Assembly (NCBI GenBank): GCA_026398675.1
Contig: JAPLSK010000062.1
Span: forward strand, 1-7,360
DNA from: a bacterium
GTDB lineage: Bacteria > RBG-13-66-14
Direction of reading: 5' to 3'
Length of the DNA: 7,360 nt
The position numbers and the translations under genes were made by a program. The number at the start of each line of letters is the position of its first letter. Position 1 is the stretch's first letter. Shown here one piece after another: positions 1-6,434 of this stretch. The notes below the pieces were generated by a model. The model saw only the letters and a program-made list of their open reading frames with translations, had not been told where the DNA came from and did not search any database.

Positions 1-451
1 GGAAGGTCGTCGTCCCGTCCTCGGCCACCTCGGCGGCGAAGAGCGTCCCGCGCACGGCGCCCGAGGCGGTGGGGGTGGAGACGCGGAATCCGCGGGCGTC
101 CTCCTGGGAGCTCACCACGGCGGCCAGCACCGAGCCGTAGAAGGTCTGCACCTCGTAGCTCGAACCCAGGGGCGAGACGCGCAGCTTCGTGCCCGCCTTG
201 ACCTTCAAGTGATGGCCGCTCCCGATGACCAGTTCCGCCGAGGAGTTGCGCGAGGCCTCCACCACGTCGCCGTCGAAGACCAGGTCGCCCTTGGCGAGAT
301 CGGTGGTGGACCAGCTGCGGGTCACGGTCACCTTCCCCACCAGGTCCACCACGCGGCCGAGGGACTCTGCGGCGTGGGCCGGCGGGGCCAGGATGAAGAC
401 CCAAAGGGCCGCCAGGGTCAGCCAGGGAATCAGCCTAAAGCGTCGGTACAC
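1..451 (-). CDS. Secreted FecR-domain protein, N-terminal part (C-terminus beyond window)
   Basis: This gene reads leftwards from a GTG start at 451-449 and stays open for 150 codons to the window edge. Residues 1-27 look like a Sec signal peptide: basic YRRFR, a hydrophobic run (LTLAALWVFILAP), then an AHA|A cleavage site. Residues ~30-150 match the FecR fold as I know it. They show a 'GRVVDLVGKVTV' opening, the 'GDLVFDGDVVEA' segment, then 'YGSVLAAV' and the hallmark 'FRVSTPTASGAVRGTLF' followed by a 'DGTT' turn. FecR domains are extracytoplasmic beta-rich domains. In classical FecR they are periplasmic iron-signalling regulators, but many stand-alone secreted FecR-domain proteins, as this seems to be, have unknown roles. 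No cytoplasmic anti-sigma helix precedes the signal peptide, so a true FecR anti-sigma regulator is unlikely. A strong RBS supports the GTG start. The gene lies 74 bp beyond the stop of the AT-rich DUF4411 gene but has quite different, GC-rich codon use. Confidence 0.85.
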   Translation of the reverse strand, partial: MYRRFRLIPWLTLAALWVFILAPPAHAAESLGRVVDLVGKVTVTRSWSTTDLAKGDLVFDGDVVEASRNSSAELVIGSGHHLKVKAGTKLRVSPLGSSYEVQTFYGSVLAAVVSSQEDARGFRVSTPTASGAVRGTLFAAEVAEDGTTTF

Positions 452-456
452 AGCGG

Positions 457-463
457 TCCTCCC
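457..463 (-). promoter_or_regulatory. Ribosome binding site of the FecR-domain gene
   Basis: On the minus strand this reads GGGAGGA, five bases before the GTG at 451. It decides in favour of GTG as initiation codon, since no ATG in this frame lies near the start of the signal peptide. Confidence 0.75.
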
Positions 464-525
464 TTTTTTAACGTAAATACTTCATATATTCCTATAATAA
501 TATATAATAAAATATAGATGATATA

Positions 526-1023
526 CTATCCAAGCTTTATCCCTAGTATGCGTAGCATTTCAAAAGTATTGACGAAGGATACACCACCCTTAATACAGAC
601 ATCTGGTATTTTAACCTTGCTTCTAGATAAAGGTTCCGAAAGCTCTTGTGTCACTATAACATAGTTCATTACTTTGGCATATGCAACCAACCAACCGTCT
701 GCACCACTTGCGAAAGTCGCCTTTGCTTCATCTTTAAACTGGCTCTGTATATTTACCCAGTTTATAATTTTCCCGTAAAGTATAATCACATCATCTTCAT
801 CTGTAGAAGCAAATGCATCTTGAAAGCTCTCCTTTGCCCACGTTGCAAGCTCGTCTTGTCCTCGTTCTAACTCCTGTTTTACACAATCAATACTTTTAAT
901 ACGACCAATTGATGCGTACTCGACTAAACTATCCCAGAATCGTGGGACCAAATCGAAGGCATAGTAACGACGTGCTGCCTCGATGAAAACATTCGCATCA
1001 AGTAAAAAAACAGGCTCATCCAT
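526..1023 (-). CDS. DUF4411 family PIN-like protein (putative toxin/RNase)
   Basis: This 165-residue protein has the features I associate with DUF4411, a family related to PIN-domain ribonucleases. It opens with FLLDANVFIEAARRYY, where D9 would be the first acidic metal ligand. Next come 'FW' at 29-30 and 'VKQELERG' with E51. 'GADGWLVAYA' provides D109, followed by 'VIVTQE' (122-127), and 'KVKIPDVC' lies near 137-143. This spacing of D, E and D is typical of a PIN fold that cleaves RNA with Mg2+/Mn2+; catalytic activity here is inferred. The gene follows the peptidase gene by only tandem stop codons (TGA TAG TAA), in the same frame, with no good Shine-Dalgarno, so translation is probably coupled. 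DUF4411 genes next to XRE-COG2856/ImmA-IrrE genes are a recurrent toxin-antitoxin-like arrangement. The TAG stop is at 526-528. Confidence 0.85.
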   Translation of the reverse strand: MDEPVFLLDANVFIEAARRYYAFDLVPRFWDSLVEYASIGRIKSIDCVKQELERGQDELATWAKESFQDAFASTDEDDVIILYGKIINWVNIQSQFKDEAKATFASGADGWLVAYAKVMNYVIVTQELSEPLSRSKVKIPDVCIKGGVSFVNTFEMLRILGIKLG

Positions 1024-1029
1024 TTACTA

Positions 1030-2172
1030 TCAGCCTGCCATTTCTATATGGGATGCGTAGCTCTCGAATGTATTCCCATACAGTCCCGTTAACTGGTAGG
1101 CTTCGGAATAAAGTAGCTTACCTTCTTTGGTTGCTCGAATAACGGTGGACGCAAAACGCCGTCCAACGCGCAGGTTTTGAGTAGCATAGAAATCACCGCC
1201 TTTTAGTCGAGGGGCGGAATATTCTCGCTTTGTGTAATCATCGTAAAAATGTATGAAATCCTCCTTGCTTAATAGGGTAAGGTCCAATGCTCGGCGCGCC
1301 GCAACGAGCTCACTGACCTTAAAGTGCCGGGCGAATGCCTGGAACGGCTCTGGGGCATTTTTTATAGAACCCCATACTTTTCTCAACTCGTTTTCTGGAA
1401 CGAGGAATTCTGCAGCTACACGATTGCACGCCTGTTCGATCGGGTCGTCTGCCGGTTGCATTTCACGGAGGTCGAATGCAGCGCTGCTGCCAAAAAACAC
1501 ATGTGCTACTTCATGTGCGAGTGTGAACATCTGCGCGGCCTTGCTATCCACACCATTGATGAACACGAGCGGGGCGTACTCATCCACCAGAACGAAACCT
1601 CGAAATTCGTTAGGATCGAGCTTACGATGGGTGTTATTACCAACGACACCGTTGACGACAACCAGAATCCCCGTATTTTCTAGGGCTTCTCGTAGAATAC
1701 TAAGTGCATCAGTCCATGTGGGCTGTCGTTCAGCCCATCCGTCATCTAAGCCCAGTGTATTTTTAATCCGTTTCGCAATGGATTTAGGATGCTCTTCAAG
1801 TCGGGCAGATTTTATGTATGGAAGGCCTTCCTGACCTTGTTCGATCAGGAACTCTCGCATCCAGGACTGCCGACGCTGCATTGTTTGAATTGTTTCAAGA
1901 AGATTTGGGCTGGGTCTTTTTAAACCCTCATCACCAAGCGTTCTGAAATGTTGAATGGGTAGGCGATCTTGTGGGGGCTCTTCGAGGAAAAAGAAACCTA
2001 ATGGTGTGTAAGTTGCTTTTGCCAAGGTTTCCAATTGTCGTAGCGTAGGTTGACTCTCACCGGTAAGCCACTGGTGAATTTTGGGCATCTTTTTCTGTAG
2101 ACCATCCTCCGACAGCTCGGAACGATTCAAGGCCCAGCGTAAAACCTCTTTTGTGACGGCCACCTTGCTCAT
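1030..2172 (-). CDS. ImmA/IrrE family metallo-endopeptidase with N-terminal HTH
   Basis: This 380-residue protein combines an N-terminal XRE-like helix-turn-helix region with a zinc peptidase domain of the IrrE/ImmA (M78) type. The HTH region covers about residues 5-60 and includes 'IHQWLTGESQPTLRQLETLAK'-like spacing followed by 'TPLGFFFLEEPP'. The zinc-binding HEVAH is at residues 220-224, preceded by 'AAQMFTLA'. A downstream 'EQACNRVAAEFLVP' (246-259) supplies the usual third acidic ligand region. Such proteins cleave or derepress partner regulators (ImmA with ImmR, IrrE with DdrO). In the COG2856 arrangement they sit with a small PIN-like partner, as here, and may act as antitoxin or autoregulator; this is inference. 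The ATG at 2172 has GAAGGGAA upstream at a workable distance and an extended -10 about 36 bp upstream. It is the first gene of the two-gene operon. Codon use is AT-richer than the chromosome around it. Confidence 0.88.
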   Translation of the reverse strand: MSKVAVTKEVLRWALNRSELSEDGLQKKMPKIHQWLTGESQPTLRQLETLAKATYTPLGFFFLEEPPQDRLPIQHFRTLGDEGLKRPSPNLLETIQTMQRRQSWMREFLIEQGQEGLPYIKSARLEEHPKSIAKRIKNTLGLDDGWAERQPTWTDALSILREALENTGILVVVNGVVGNNTHRKLDPNEFRGFVLVDEYAPLVFINGVDSKAAQMFTLAHEVAHVFFGSSAAFDLREMQPADDPIEQACNRVAAEFLVPENELRKVWGSIKNAPEPFQAFARHFKVSELVAARRALDLTLLSKEDFIHFYDDYTKREYSAPRLKGGDFYATQNLRVGRRFASTVIRATKEGKLLYSEAYQLTGLYGNTFESYASHIEMAG

Positions 2173-2207
2173 CAGGTTTCCCTTCAGTACCTAAATCCTA
2201 CTCAATT

Positions 2208-2216
2208 ATTATACCA
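2208..2216 (-). promoter_or_regulatory. Extended -10 promoter of the peptidase/DUF4411 operon
   Basis: Read on the minus strand this is TGG followed by a perfect TATAAT (2213-2208), the TGn extended -10 form. The expected -35 position, ~17 bp upstream, has no good TTGACA match, which the extended -10 can compensate for. Transcription would start near 2201 and give a ~30-nt leader before the ATG at 2172. No operator palindrome is obvious around it. The N-terminal HTH of the first gene makes autoregulation here plausible, but that is inferred. Confidence 0.55.
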
Positions 2217-2275
2217 TGCCGGGCATCCGGTTCCCAGGTGGGTCGCTCTTAACCCTCGCGCGCGGGCTCCAGGTT

Positions 2276-2284
2276 TGGTAGAAT
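2276..2284 (+). promoter_or_regulatory. Putative extended -10 promoter for nadC
   Basis: TGG plus TAGAAT forms an extended -10 element with one mismatch to TATAAT, in otherwise very GC-rich DNA. No convincing -35 lies at 16-18 bp. If used, transcription would begin near 2291 and give a leader of ~275 nt containing the repeat array. It is divergent from the minus-strand promoter at 2208-2216, only ~60 bp away. Confidence 0.4.
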
Positions 2285-2325
2285 ACGATGGCGGGGAAGC
2301 CTCGATCCCCCGGCCGGAAAAAAAG

Positions 2326-2473
2326 GGGCCGGTCCCCGAACTTCTGGGGGAAGGGACCTCGGCCTCTGCTACCCGGATTCGGTCGCGGGCCGGTCCCCGA
2401 ACGTCTGGGGGAAGGGTCTCCGAAGTAGGCGGTCTTGGCCCACAGGGCCGGTCCGCGACCGTTCGGGGGGGTG
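2326..2473. repeat. Three imperfect ~30-bp direct repeats with ~60-bp period
   Basis: Copy 1 (2326-2355) and copy 2 (2387-2416) begin GGGCCGGTCCCCGAAC and end TCTGGGGGAAGGG. By eye they agree at 29 of 30 positions, differing at T2342 against G2403. Copy 3 (2445-2473) begins GGGCCGGTCC and then diverges, keeping a G-run after GTTC. Start-to-start distances are 61 and 58 bp. Each copy is itself partly palindromic (TCCCC...GGGGA around a ~9-nt loop; copy 1 also GGTCCC...GGGACC), so the array could form a series of hairpins in RNA or ssDNA. It resembles a dispersed intergenic repeat family more than a coding or CRISPR sequence. Confidence 0.7.
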
Positions 2474-2564
2474 ATTCTGAGTCCGCGCGGCTCGGGATTG
2501 AGACAAATTCGGGATGGATTTGCGGAGCCGGTCGGGCTTCCGGGTCCGCGCGGCATGGTAATCA

Positions 2565-3488
2565 ATGCGGGACGGAAACTTGTACCAACCGATCTCACCG
2601 GCCACCCGGCGGCTCATCGATTCGGCCCTCGACGAGGACCGGGTCGCCAGCGATTACACGACCCTGGCGACCGTGCCCGCGGATGCCCAGGCCGTGGGTG
2701 AGCTGGTCGCGCGGGAGCCGCTCGTCCTCTGCGGGCTCGAGGTGGCCCGGGCGGTCTTCGCCGCCGTGAACCGCGAGCTCCGCTTCCAGACCGCCTACAC
2801 GGACGGGGAGCGGCTGGAGGGCGGGACGGTCTTCGCCTCCGTAAGCGGATGCCTGCGCTCGATTCTGGCCGCCGAGCGCGCGGCGCTGAATTTTCTCGGT
2901 CGGATGTGCGGCGTGGCGACGATCTCCCGAGTCTGGTCGGGGGAACTACGCCGGGCCTGGGAGACGCTGCCCGAGGGCTCGCGCTCGCCCTCGCCGCCCC
3001 GGCTGGTGGACACCCGCAAAACCCTTCCGGGCTGGCGGGAGTTGGACAAGTACGCGGTGCGCGTCGGCGGGGCTTGCAACCACCGCCACGACCTGGCCTC
3101 GGGGGTCTTGATAAAGGACAACCACCTGGCGGCGGCCGGCGGGGTGGCCCAGGCGGTGCACGCGGCCCGGGCCCGCTGCCCCCACGGGCTCGCCGTGGAG
3201 GTGGAGGTCACCGACCTGGCGCAGCTCGACGAGGCGCTGGACGCCGGGGCGCACATCGTCCTTCTGGACAACATGGACGATACGACCCTGGCGACGGCCG
3301 TCCTGCGCTGCCGCCGGGCGGACGCGCTCTGCGAGGTCTCCGGCGGGGTGAGCTTCGAGAGCCTGACCCGCCTGGCCGCCCTCGGCCCCGACCTCGTCTC
3401 GGCGGGGGCGCTGACCCACTCCGCCAAGGCCTCGGACCTGGCCCTAGACGTGCGTCCGGGGGGGTTGCCCGATTTGCCGGGGGCATAA
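2565..3488 (+). CDS. nadC: Nicotinate-nucleotide pyrophosphorylase (quinolinate phosphoribosyltransferase)
   Basis: NadC converts quinolinate and PRPP to nicotinate mononucleotide, CO2 and PPi in de novo NAD synthesis, in the cytoplasm. The 307-residue protein has the usual two-part architecture. The N-terminal domain, ~15-125, runs from 'LIDSALDED' to 'AAERAALNFLGRMCGVAT'. The TIM-barrel-like part follows, with 'VDTRKTLPG' (148-156), 'KYAVRVGGACNHR' (162-174), 'LIKDNH' (182-187), 'VEVEV' (211-215), 'LLDNMD' (233-238), 'EVSGGV' (257-262) and 'SAGALTHSAKA' (279-289). The family's active-site basic residues (R104/R105 region, R151, K152, H173, R174, K184) are all present. A ~15-residue insert rich in Ser/Pro/Glu (about 132-146) precedes the TRKTLPG motif. 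No nadA or nadB is visible nearby. The ATG at 2565 lacks a clear Shine-Dalgarno, so the exact start is less certain than the identity. The last seven residues lie inside a downstream repeat. Confidence 0.95.
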   Translation: MRDGNLYQPISPATRRLIDSALDEDRVASDYTTLATVPADAQAVGELVAREPLVLCGLEVARAVFAAVNRELRFQTAYTDGERLEGGTVFASVSGCLRSILAAERAALNFLGRMCGVATISRVWSGELRRAWETLPEGSRSPSPPRLVDTRKTLPGWRELDKYAVRVGGACNHRHDLASGVLIKDNHLAAAGGVAQAVHAARARCPHGLAVEVEVTDLAQLDEALDAGAHIVLLDNMDDTTLATAVLRCRRADALCEVSGGVSFESLTRLAALGPDLVSAGALTHSAKASDLALDVRPGGLPDLPGA

Positions 3489-3621
3489 CTCTGTTCGCCG
3501 GGGGCGTAGCTCGGTTCGCTCGGTTCGCTCGGTTCGCTCGGTTCGCTCGGTTCGCTCGGTTCCTGACGACGAACGCCGGTGATTTGCCGGGGACATTACT
3601 TCTTATTGCCGGGGCATAACT
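3471..3621. repeat. Four imperfect copies of a short GCCGGGG-CATAACT-type repeat
   Basis: The copies are 3471-3490 (GATTTGCCGGGGGCATAACT), 3494-3511 (TTCGCCGGGGGCGTAGCT), 3581-3600 (same as the first except two bases) and 3605-3621 (one G shorter). The first overlaps the nadC stop codon, with CATAA supplying the TAA, so the nadC C-terminus is part of the repeat. The interval between the second and third copies is filled by the 9-bp tandem repeat. Together they occupy nearly all of the nadC-ATPase spacer. No clear intrinsic terminator for nadC is seen. Confidence 0.65.
3511..3562. repeat. 9-bp tandem repeat (TCGGTTCGC), 5.8 copies
   Basis: Five perfect head-to-tail copies of TCGGTTCGC run from 3511 to 3555, followed by a partial TCGGTTC to 3562. 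The array is a microsatellite-like sequence between nadC and the ATPase gene. Such arrays vary in copy number by slippage. Here it is non-coding, so a change would alter spacing only, ~95 bp upstream of the ATPase start codon. Confidence 0.9.
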
Positions 3622-3656
3622 TCGTTTCCCGACGATAAAGCCATTGGGGTACCGAT

Positions 3657-6434
3657 ATGGCCGAATTCCTGCCGCAGCTGTCCATCGTCTGGCGACCCGT
3701 GGAGTTCGAGAGCGTGGGCGGGATGGACACCCTCCACGCCGAGTACCTGCGGGTCATCGCCGAGGGCGGGCACGCCTGGTGGACCCAGCGCCTGAGCCTG
3801 AGCTACGTGAGGCTTTTGGACCGGGTGCTCACCGCCGGGAAACCGGTGTACCTCTACCCCCTGGACGATCCTCGGGCCGCCGGCCCGCGCATCTTCCGGC
3901 TCCGCGCCAGGGTGGACGCCGTCCTCTACAATCCGGACGGCTCCTTCCGCCGCCAGCCCGACGACAACATCCCCTTCCGCCGCACCCAGGCCGACGCCAT
4001 CTACTCCGCCTGCTGGATCCGCCTCACCTCGATGGAGGAGATACCACCCGCCGAGATGCCCGATCCCAACGGCGTCGTCGTCCTCCCCTACGGTGACAAT
4101 CTTCTCGAAGCGGTACGGGGGCGGTTCTCCAAGGGATTCATCGTCCCTACGGGTGAGTACGAAACCTTCCGCCGCACCACCCTGGCCTCGAGCCTGGACG
4201 TGATTGACGAGCTGGGCCGGGCGAGGCCCGTGGGCGCGGCACCGAGCGCGGAAAAAAAGACCGCCTCTCTCGCCGAATCGGTGTTCGATCAGAGCGACGA
4301 GGAACTGACCTTCCGGCTCTCCGCCGACCGCGTGCCCCGGATGGCCGGCGCGGGCGACGGGGGGACCGTGGACCTCCGGCTCGACACGGGCGACCACTCC
4401 CTCGTGATAGACGCGCCCGATCTCAGGCTGGGGGAGGGCGCCGCCACGGAGTCCGAGGGGGAGATGAGCCTACATCTGGGCGACCGGGGCAAAAGGGTGG
4501 TCCGCCACGAGGCGAGGGAAACCTTCCACATGGACCACCCCATCGTCCGCAAGAAGGACACCGCCACCGAGGAGAAGCAGCTCATAGACCTGGGCATTGA
4601 CTGGGAGATGCTCTCCCGGATGCGGTCGCGGATGGAAGAGATAGAGTCCGTCACCGGCCCGCCCCTGGTGACGGAGAATGAGGCCCCGCCGGAGCCCGAG
4701 CCTGCGTTCGTCCCCCCGGAGGAGCCGCCGGTCCCGGAACCGGAGGAGCCGTTCGCCGTGGAACCGGCGCGGGCGCAGATACCTCCCGTGGACGCCGTGC
4801 GCTCCCTGGACGAGGTGATGGCGGAGATGGTCTGGGAGACGCCCGCCACCGACGCGGTGGCTCCGCCGGTGTCCAGGAAGGACCAGCCCGCCCCGGCCCT
4901 CACCTCGAAGGAGCTCTCCGGTTTCGAGGTCGAGCCGACCCCGTTCCCCGACCTGCCCCCCCTGGCGCCCTCGATCCAGCGCTGGGAGGCGCCCGAGGAA
5001 TCCCTCACCGGCCTGAACCTCCTCGCCGGGGAGCTGGAGGCCGACGAACCGGCCCTCGCCGACGCCAAGAAGCTCCTGATCCCCACCGTGGACGCCCTGT
5101 TGAGGAGCGTGGAGGCGCGAGACGCCCGGCGCACCCGGCCCAGGGACGGCGAGGACCACCCGCTGGCCCTGCCCCGGGACGTCGCCGCTTCCATCCGCCG
5201 CATCCGCGACCAGCTCGTCATAGACAACGAGCAGATAGCCCACGTCATCACCAACCTGCTCCTGGGCAAGCACGTGATAATCAGCGGCCCCACCGGCTGC
5301 GGCAAAACCACCCTGGCCCGGATGCTGCCCGCACTCGTCTGGAACATCTACCCCGAGCTCGTGCAGTCCCTCTCGAGCTGGGGTCCCGAGGACCTCCTCG
5401 GCCTCCTCTACCCCCTGCCCGACGGCGGCGTCGCGGTTTCCGGCATCCTCACCCGCACAGTTTTGAAAAACTTCGCCTCCACGGACGACGGCTACGCCCG
5501 CACGGCCTACCGGGCGCCGAACGGGGCGCAGTACAACGGCGTCTGGCTGGTCCTGGACGAGCTGGACAACTGCGACTGGACGTCCCTCCTTTCCGACTTC
5601 CTCGCCACGAGCGACGCCCCGGCGATGAAAATTTCGGTCTCCGGCTCGCCGGGGGAGTACCTGGACATCCCGTTGCCCATGGACTTCCGCCTCATCGCCA
5701 CCTTCAACTCCCAGGACGGCCTCAAGGGGGTCGAGCAGCTTTCCCAGAGCACCCGGCGCCGACTGGCCTTCGTCGAGCTCCGCTCGCCCACGGACGAGGA
5801 GGCGGAACGGGAGATCGTGCGCCGGAAGGTCCAGAACCTGGTTTACGAGCAGCTCGGCCTGGCGGTGAAGGAGACCGATCTCTCGGGCCAGATAGAGGAT
5901 TCCCTGTTCCGTCTGGTGCGGCTGGTGCGCGCGTACCACGACATCGGCACCGCGCCGTTGGTCACCATCCTGGCCGACATCCAGGTCGAGGCGCAGATGG
6001 GGCTCGACGCGTGGAAGACGCTGGACGAGGCGGTGGCCACCAACCTGGTGCCGCTCTTCTCGCAGATACCGGCGGCCCACCTGCGGATCATCGGCAACCT
6101 GGCGGCCAACGCCCCCGAGCGCATCCTGGCCTACTTCTCCCTCAACCTGCCCAAGCGCTACACCGACGAGGCCTTCTGCGAGCAGCTCTACAACTTCTGC
6201 GTCTTCCTCTACCGCACCGCGCGGTACCGCTCCGACCCGACCGTTGACGAGCTCAAGGAGATAGTGGACATGGTCGGTTCGGGCATCCCCCGGGGCAAGG
6301 TGGGCTACCTGGTCTCCAGCCTGGAGCCGCGGCCGGACAACCTGGCCTCGAGCCTGCTTCCGGCGATCAAGCTGGGCACGACCCTCTTCGAGACCATCCG
6401 CTCCCTGACGCGCCTGGTGAACCGGGGCGAGTGA
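3657..6434 (+). CDS. McrB/MoxR-like AAA+ ATPase with EVE/PUA-like N-terminus and long acidic linker
   Basis: This 925-residue protein has three parts. Residues ~36-175 ('GHAWWTQR', 'KPVYLYPLD', 'RIFRLRARVDAVLYNP', 'CWIRLTSMEEIPP') resemble the EVE/PUA-like modified-base readers at the N-termini of McrB-like ATPases; this is a fold-level impression. Residues ~180-500 form a variable, Pro/Glu-rich linker with PEPEPAF/PEEPPVPEPEEP runs. Residues ~510-740 are a AAA+ core: Walker A GPTGCGKT (544-551), Walker B VWLVLDELDN (629-638, D634/E635), sensor 1 LIATFN (N684) and an arginine-rich STRRRL (698-703) as the likely arginine finger. The remainder (~740-925) is helical and unassigned. The core fits the AAA_5 group (McrB, MoxR, dynein-like). 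It follows nadC by ~170 bp of repeats and starts after a weak GGGG element at 3646-3649. The Mrr nuclease gene lies 144 bp downstream, so a motor for modification-dependent restriction is the best contextual guess. A MoxR-like chaperone role remains possible. Confidence 0.8.
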   Translation: MAEFLPQLSIVWRPVEFESVGGMDTLHAEYLRVIAEGGHAWWTQRLSLSYVRLLDRVLTAGKPVYLYPLDDPRAAGPRIFRLRARVDAVLYNPDGSFRRQPDDNIPFRRTQADAIYSACWIRLTSMEEIPPAEMPDPNGVVVLPYGDNLLEAVRGRFSKGFIVPTGEYETFRRTTLASSLDVIDELGRARPVGAAPSAEKKTASLAESVFDQSDEELTFRLSADRVPRMAGAGDGGTVDLRLDTGDHSLVIDAPDLRLGEGAATESEGEMSLHLGDRGKRVVRHEARETFHMDHPIVRKKDTATEEKQLIDLGIDWEMLSRMRSRMEEIESVTGPPLVTENEAPPEPEPAFVPPEEPPVPEPEEPFAVEPARAQIPPVDAVRSLDEVMAEMVWETPATDAVAPPVSRKDQPAPALTSKELSGFEVEPTPFPDLPPLAPSIQRWEAPEESLTGLNLLAGELEADEPALADAKKLLIPTVDALLRSVEARDARRTRPRDGEDHPLALPRDVAASIRRIRDQLVIDNEQIAHVITNLLLGKHVIISGPTGCGKTTLARMLPALVWNIYPELVQSLSSWGPEDLLGLLYPLPDGGVAVSGILTRTVLKNFASTDDGYARTAYRAPNGAQYNGVWLVLDELDNCDWTSLLSDFLATSDAPAMKISVSGSPGEYLDIPLPMDFRLIATFNSQDGLKGVEQLSQSTRRRLAFVELRSPTDEEAEREIVRRKVQNLVYEQLGLAVKETDLSGQIEDSLFRLVRLVRAYHDIGTAPLVTILADIQVEAQMGLDAWKTLDEAVATNLVPLFSQIPAAHLRIIGNLAANAPERILAYFSLNLPKRYTDEAFCEQLYNFCVFLYRTARYRSDPTVDELKEIVDMVGSGIPRGKVGYLVSSLEPRPDNLASSLLPAIKLGTTLFETIRSLTRLVNRGE

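Larger units (their letters stand above)
466..2217. mobile_element. AT-rich horizontally acquired cassette (no integrase or IS seen)
   Basis: This segment is visibly AT-richer than both flanks. Its genes use A/T-ending codons freely, whereas the flanking fecR-like, nadC and ATPase genes almost never do. It holds exactly two minus-strand genes, the ImmA/IrrE-like peptidase and the DUF4411 protein. The left boundary lies near the extremely AT-rich tract ~466-525, and the right boundary is near the TATAAT at 2208-2213, where GC-rich sequence resumes. I found no transposase, integrase, tRNA or convincing flanking direct repeat, so the mechanism of entry is unknown. The boundaries are approximate, taken from the composition change only. 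Confidence 0.6.
2217..2564. other. Gene-free GC-rich leader upstream of nadC
   Basis: About 350 bases lie between the divergent peptidase and nadC starts. They hold a putative plus-strand promoter (2276-2284) and three imperfect ~30-bp repeats (2326-2473). They also hold an 11-bp direct repeat, GTCCGCGCGGC, at 2481-2491 and 2544-2554. The open frames across it on both strands are arginine/proline/glycine-rich, carry the repeat signature in translation and resemble no protein I know. I therefore treat it as non-coding. Confidence 0.6.

Noticed and set aside
209..517. Plus-strand frames at the left end
   Set aside because: The minus-strand reading gives a signal peptide, a strong RBS and the FecR hallmark motif, so the plus-strand frames are antisense shadows.
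1253..1834. Plus-strand frames inside the peptidase gene
   Set aside because: They are shadows of the minus-strand gene, which has an intact HEVAH motif and HTH region. They show no recognisable family.
526..2172. Programmed readthrough giving a peptidase-DUF4411 fusion
   Set aside because: The frames agree, but three consecutive stop codons of all types make efficient readthrough very unlikely.
2326..2473. Possible CRISPR array: ~30-bp repeats with ~30-bp gaps
   Set aside because: The geometry fits, but there are only three copies. The third is strongly diverged, the gaps also look partly related in composition, and no cas gene or AT-rich leader is present.
2209..2598. 129-codon minus-strand frame upstream of nadC with internal amino-acid repeats
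   Set aside because: The protein repeats are only the translation of the non-coding DNA repeats. No RBS, fold or known family is visible, and the frame overlaps both promoters.
2849..3619. Plus-strand frame ending in ARFARFARF repeats
   Set aside because: It overlaps nadC in another frame, and the repeated end is the 9-bp tandem repeat read through. There is no evidence of a real protein.
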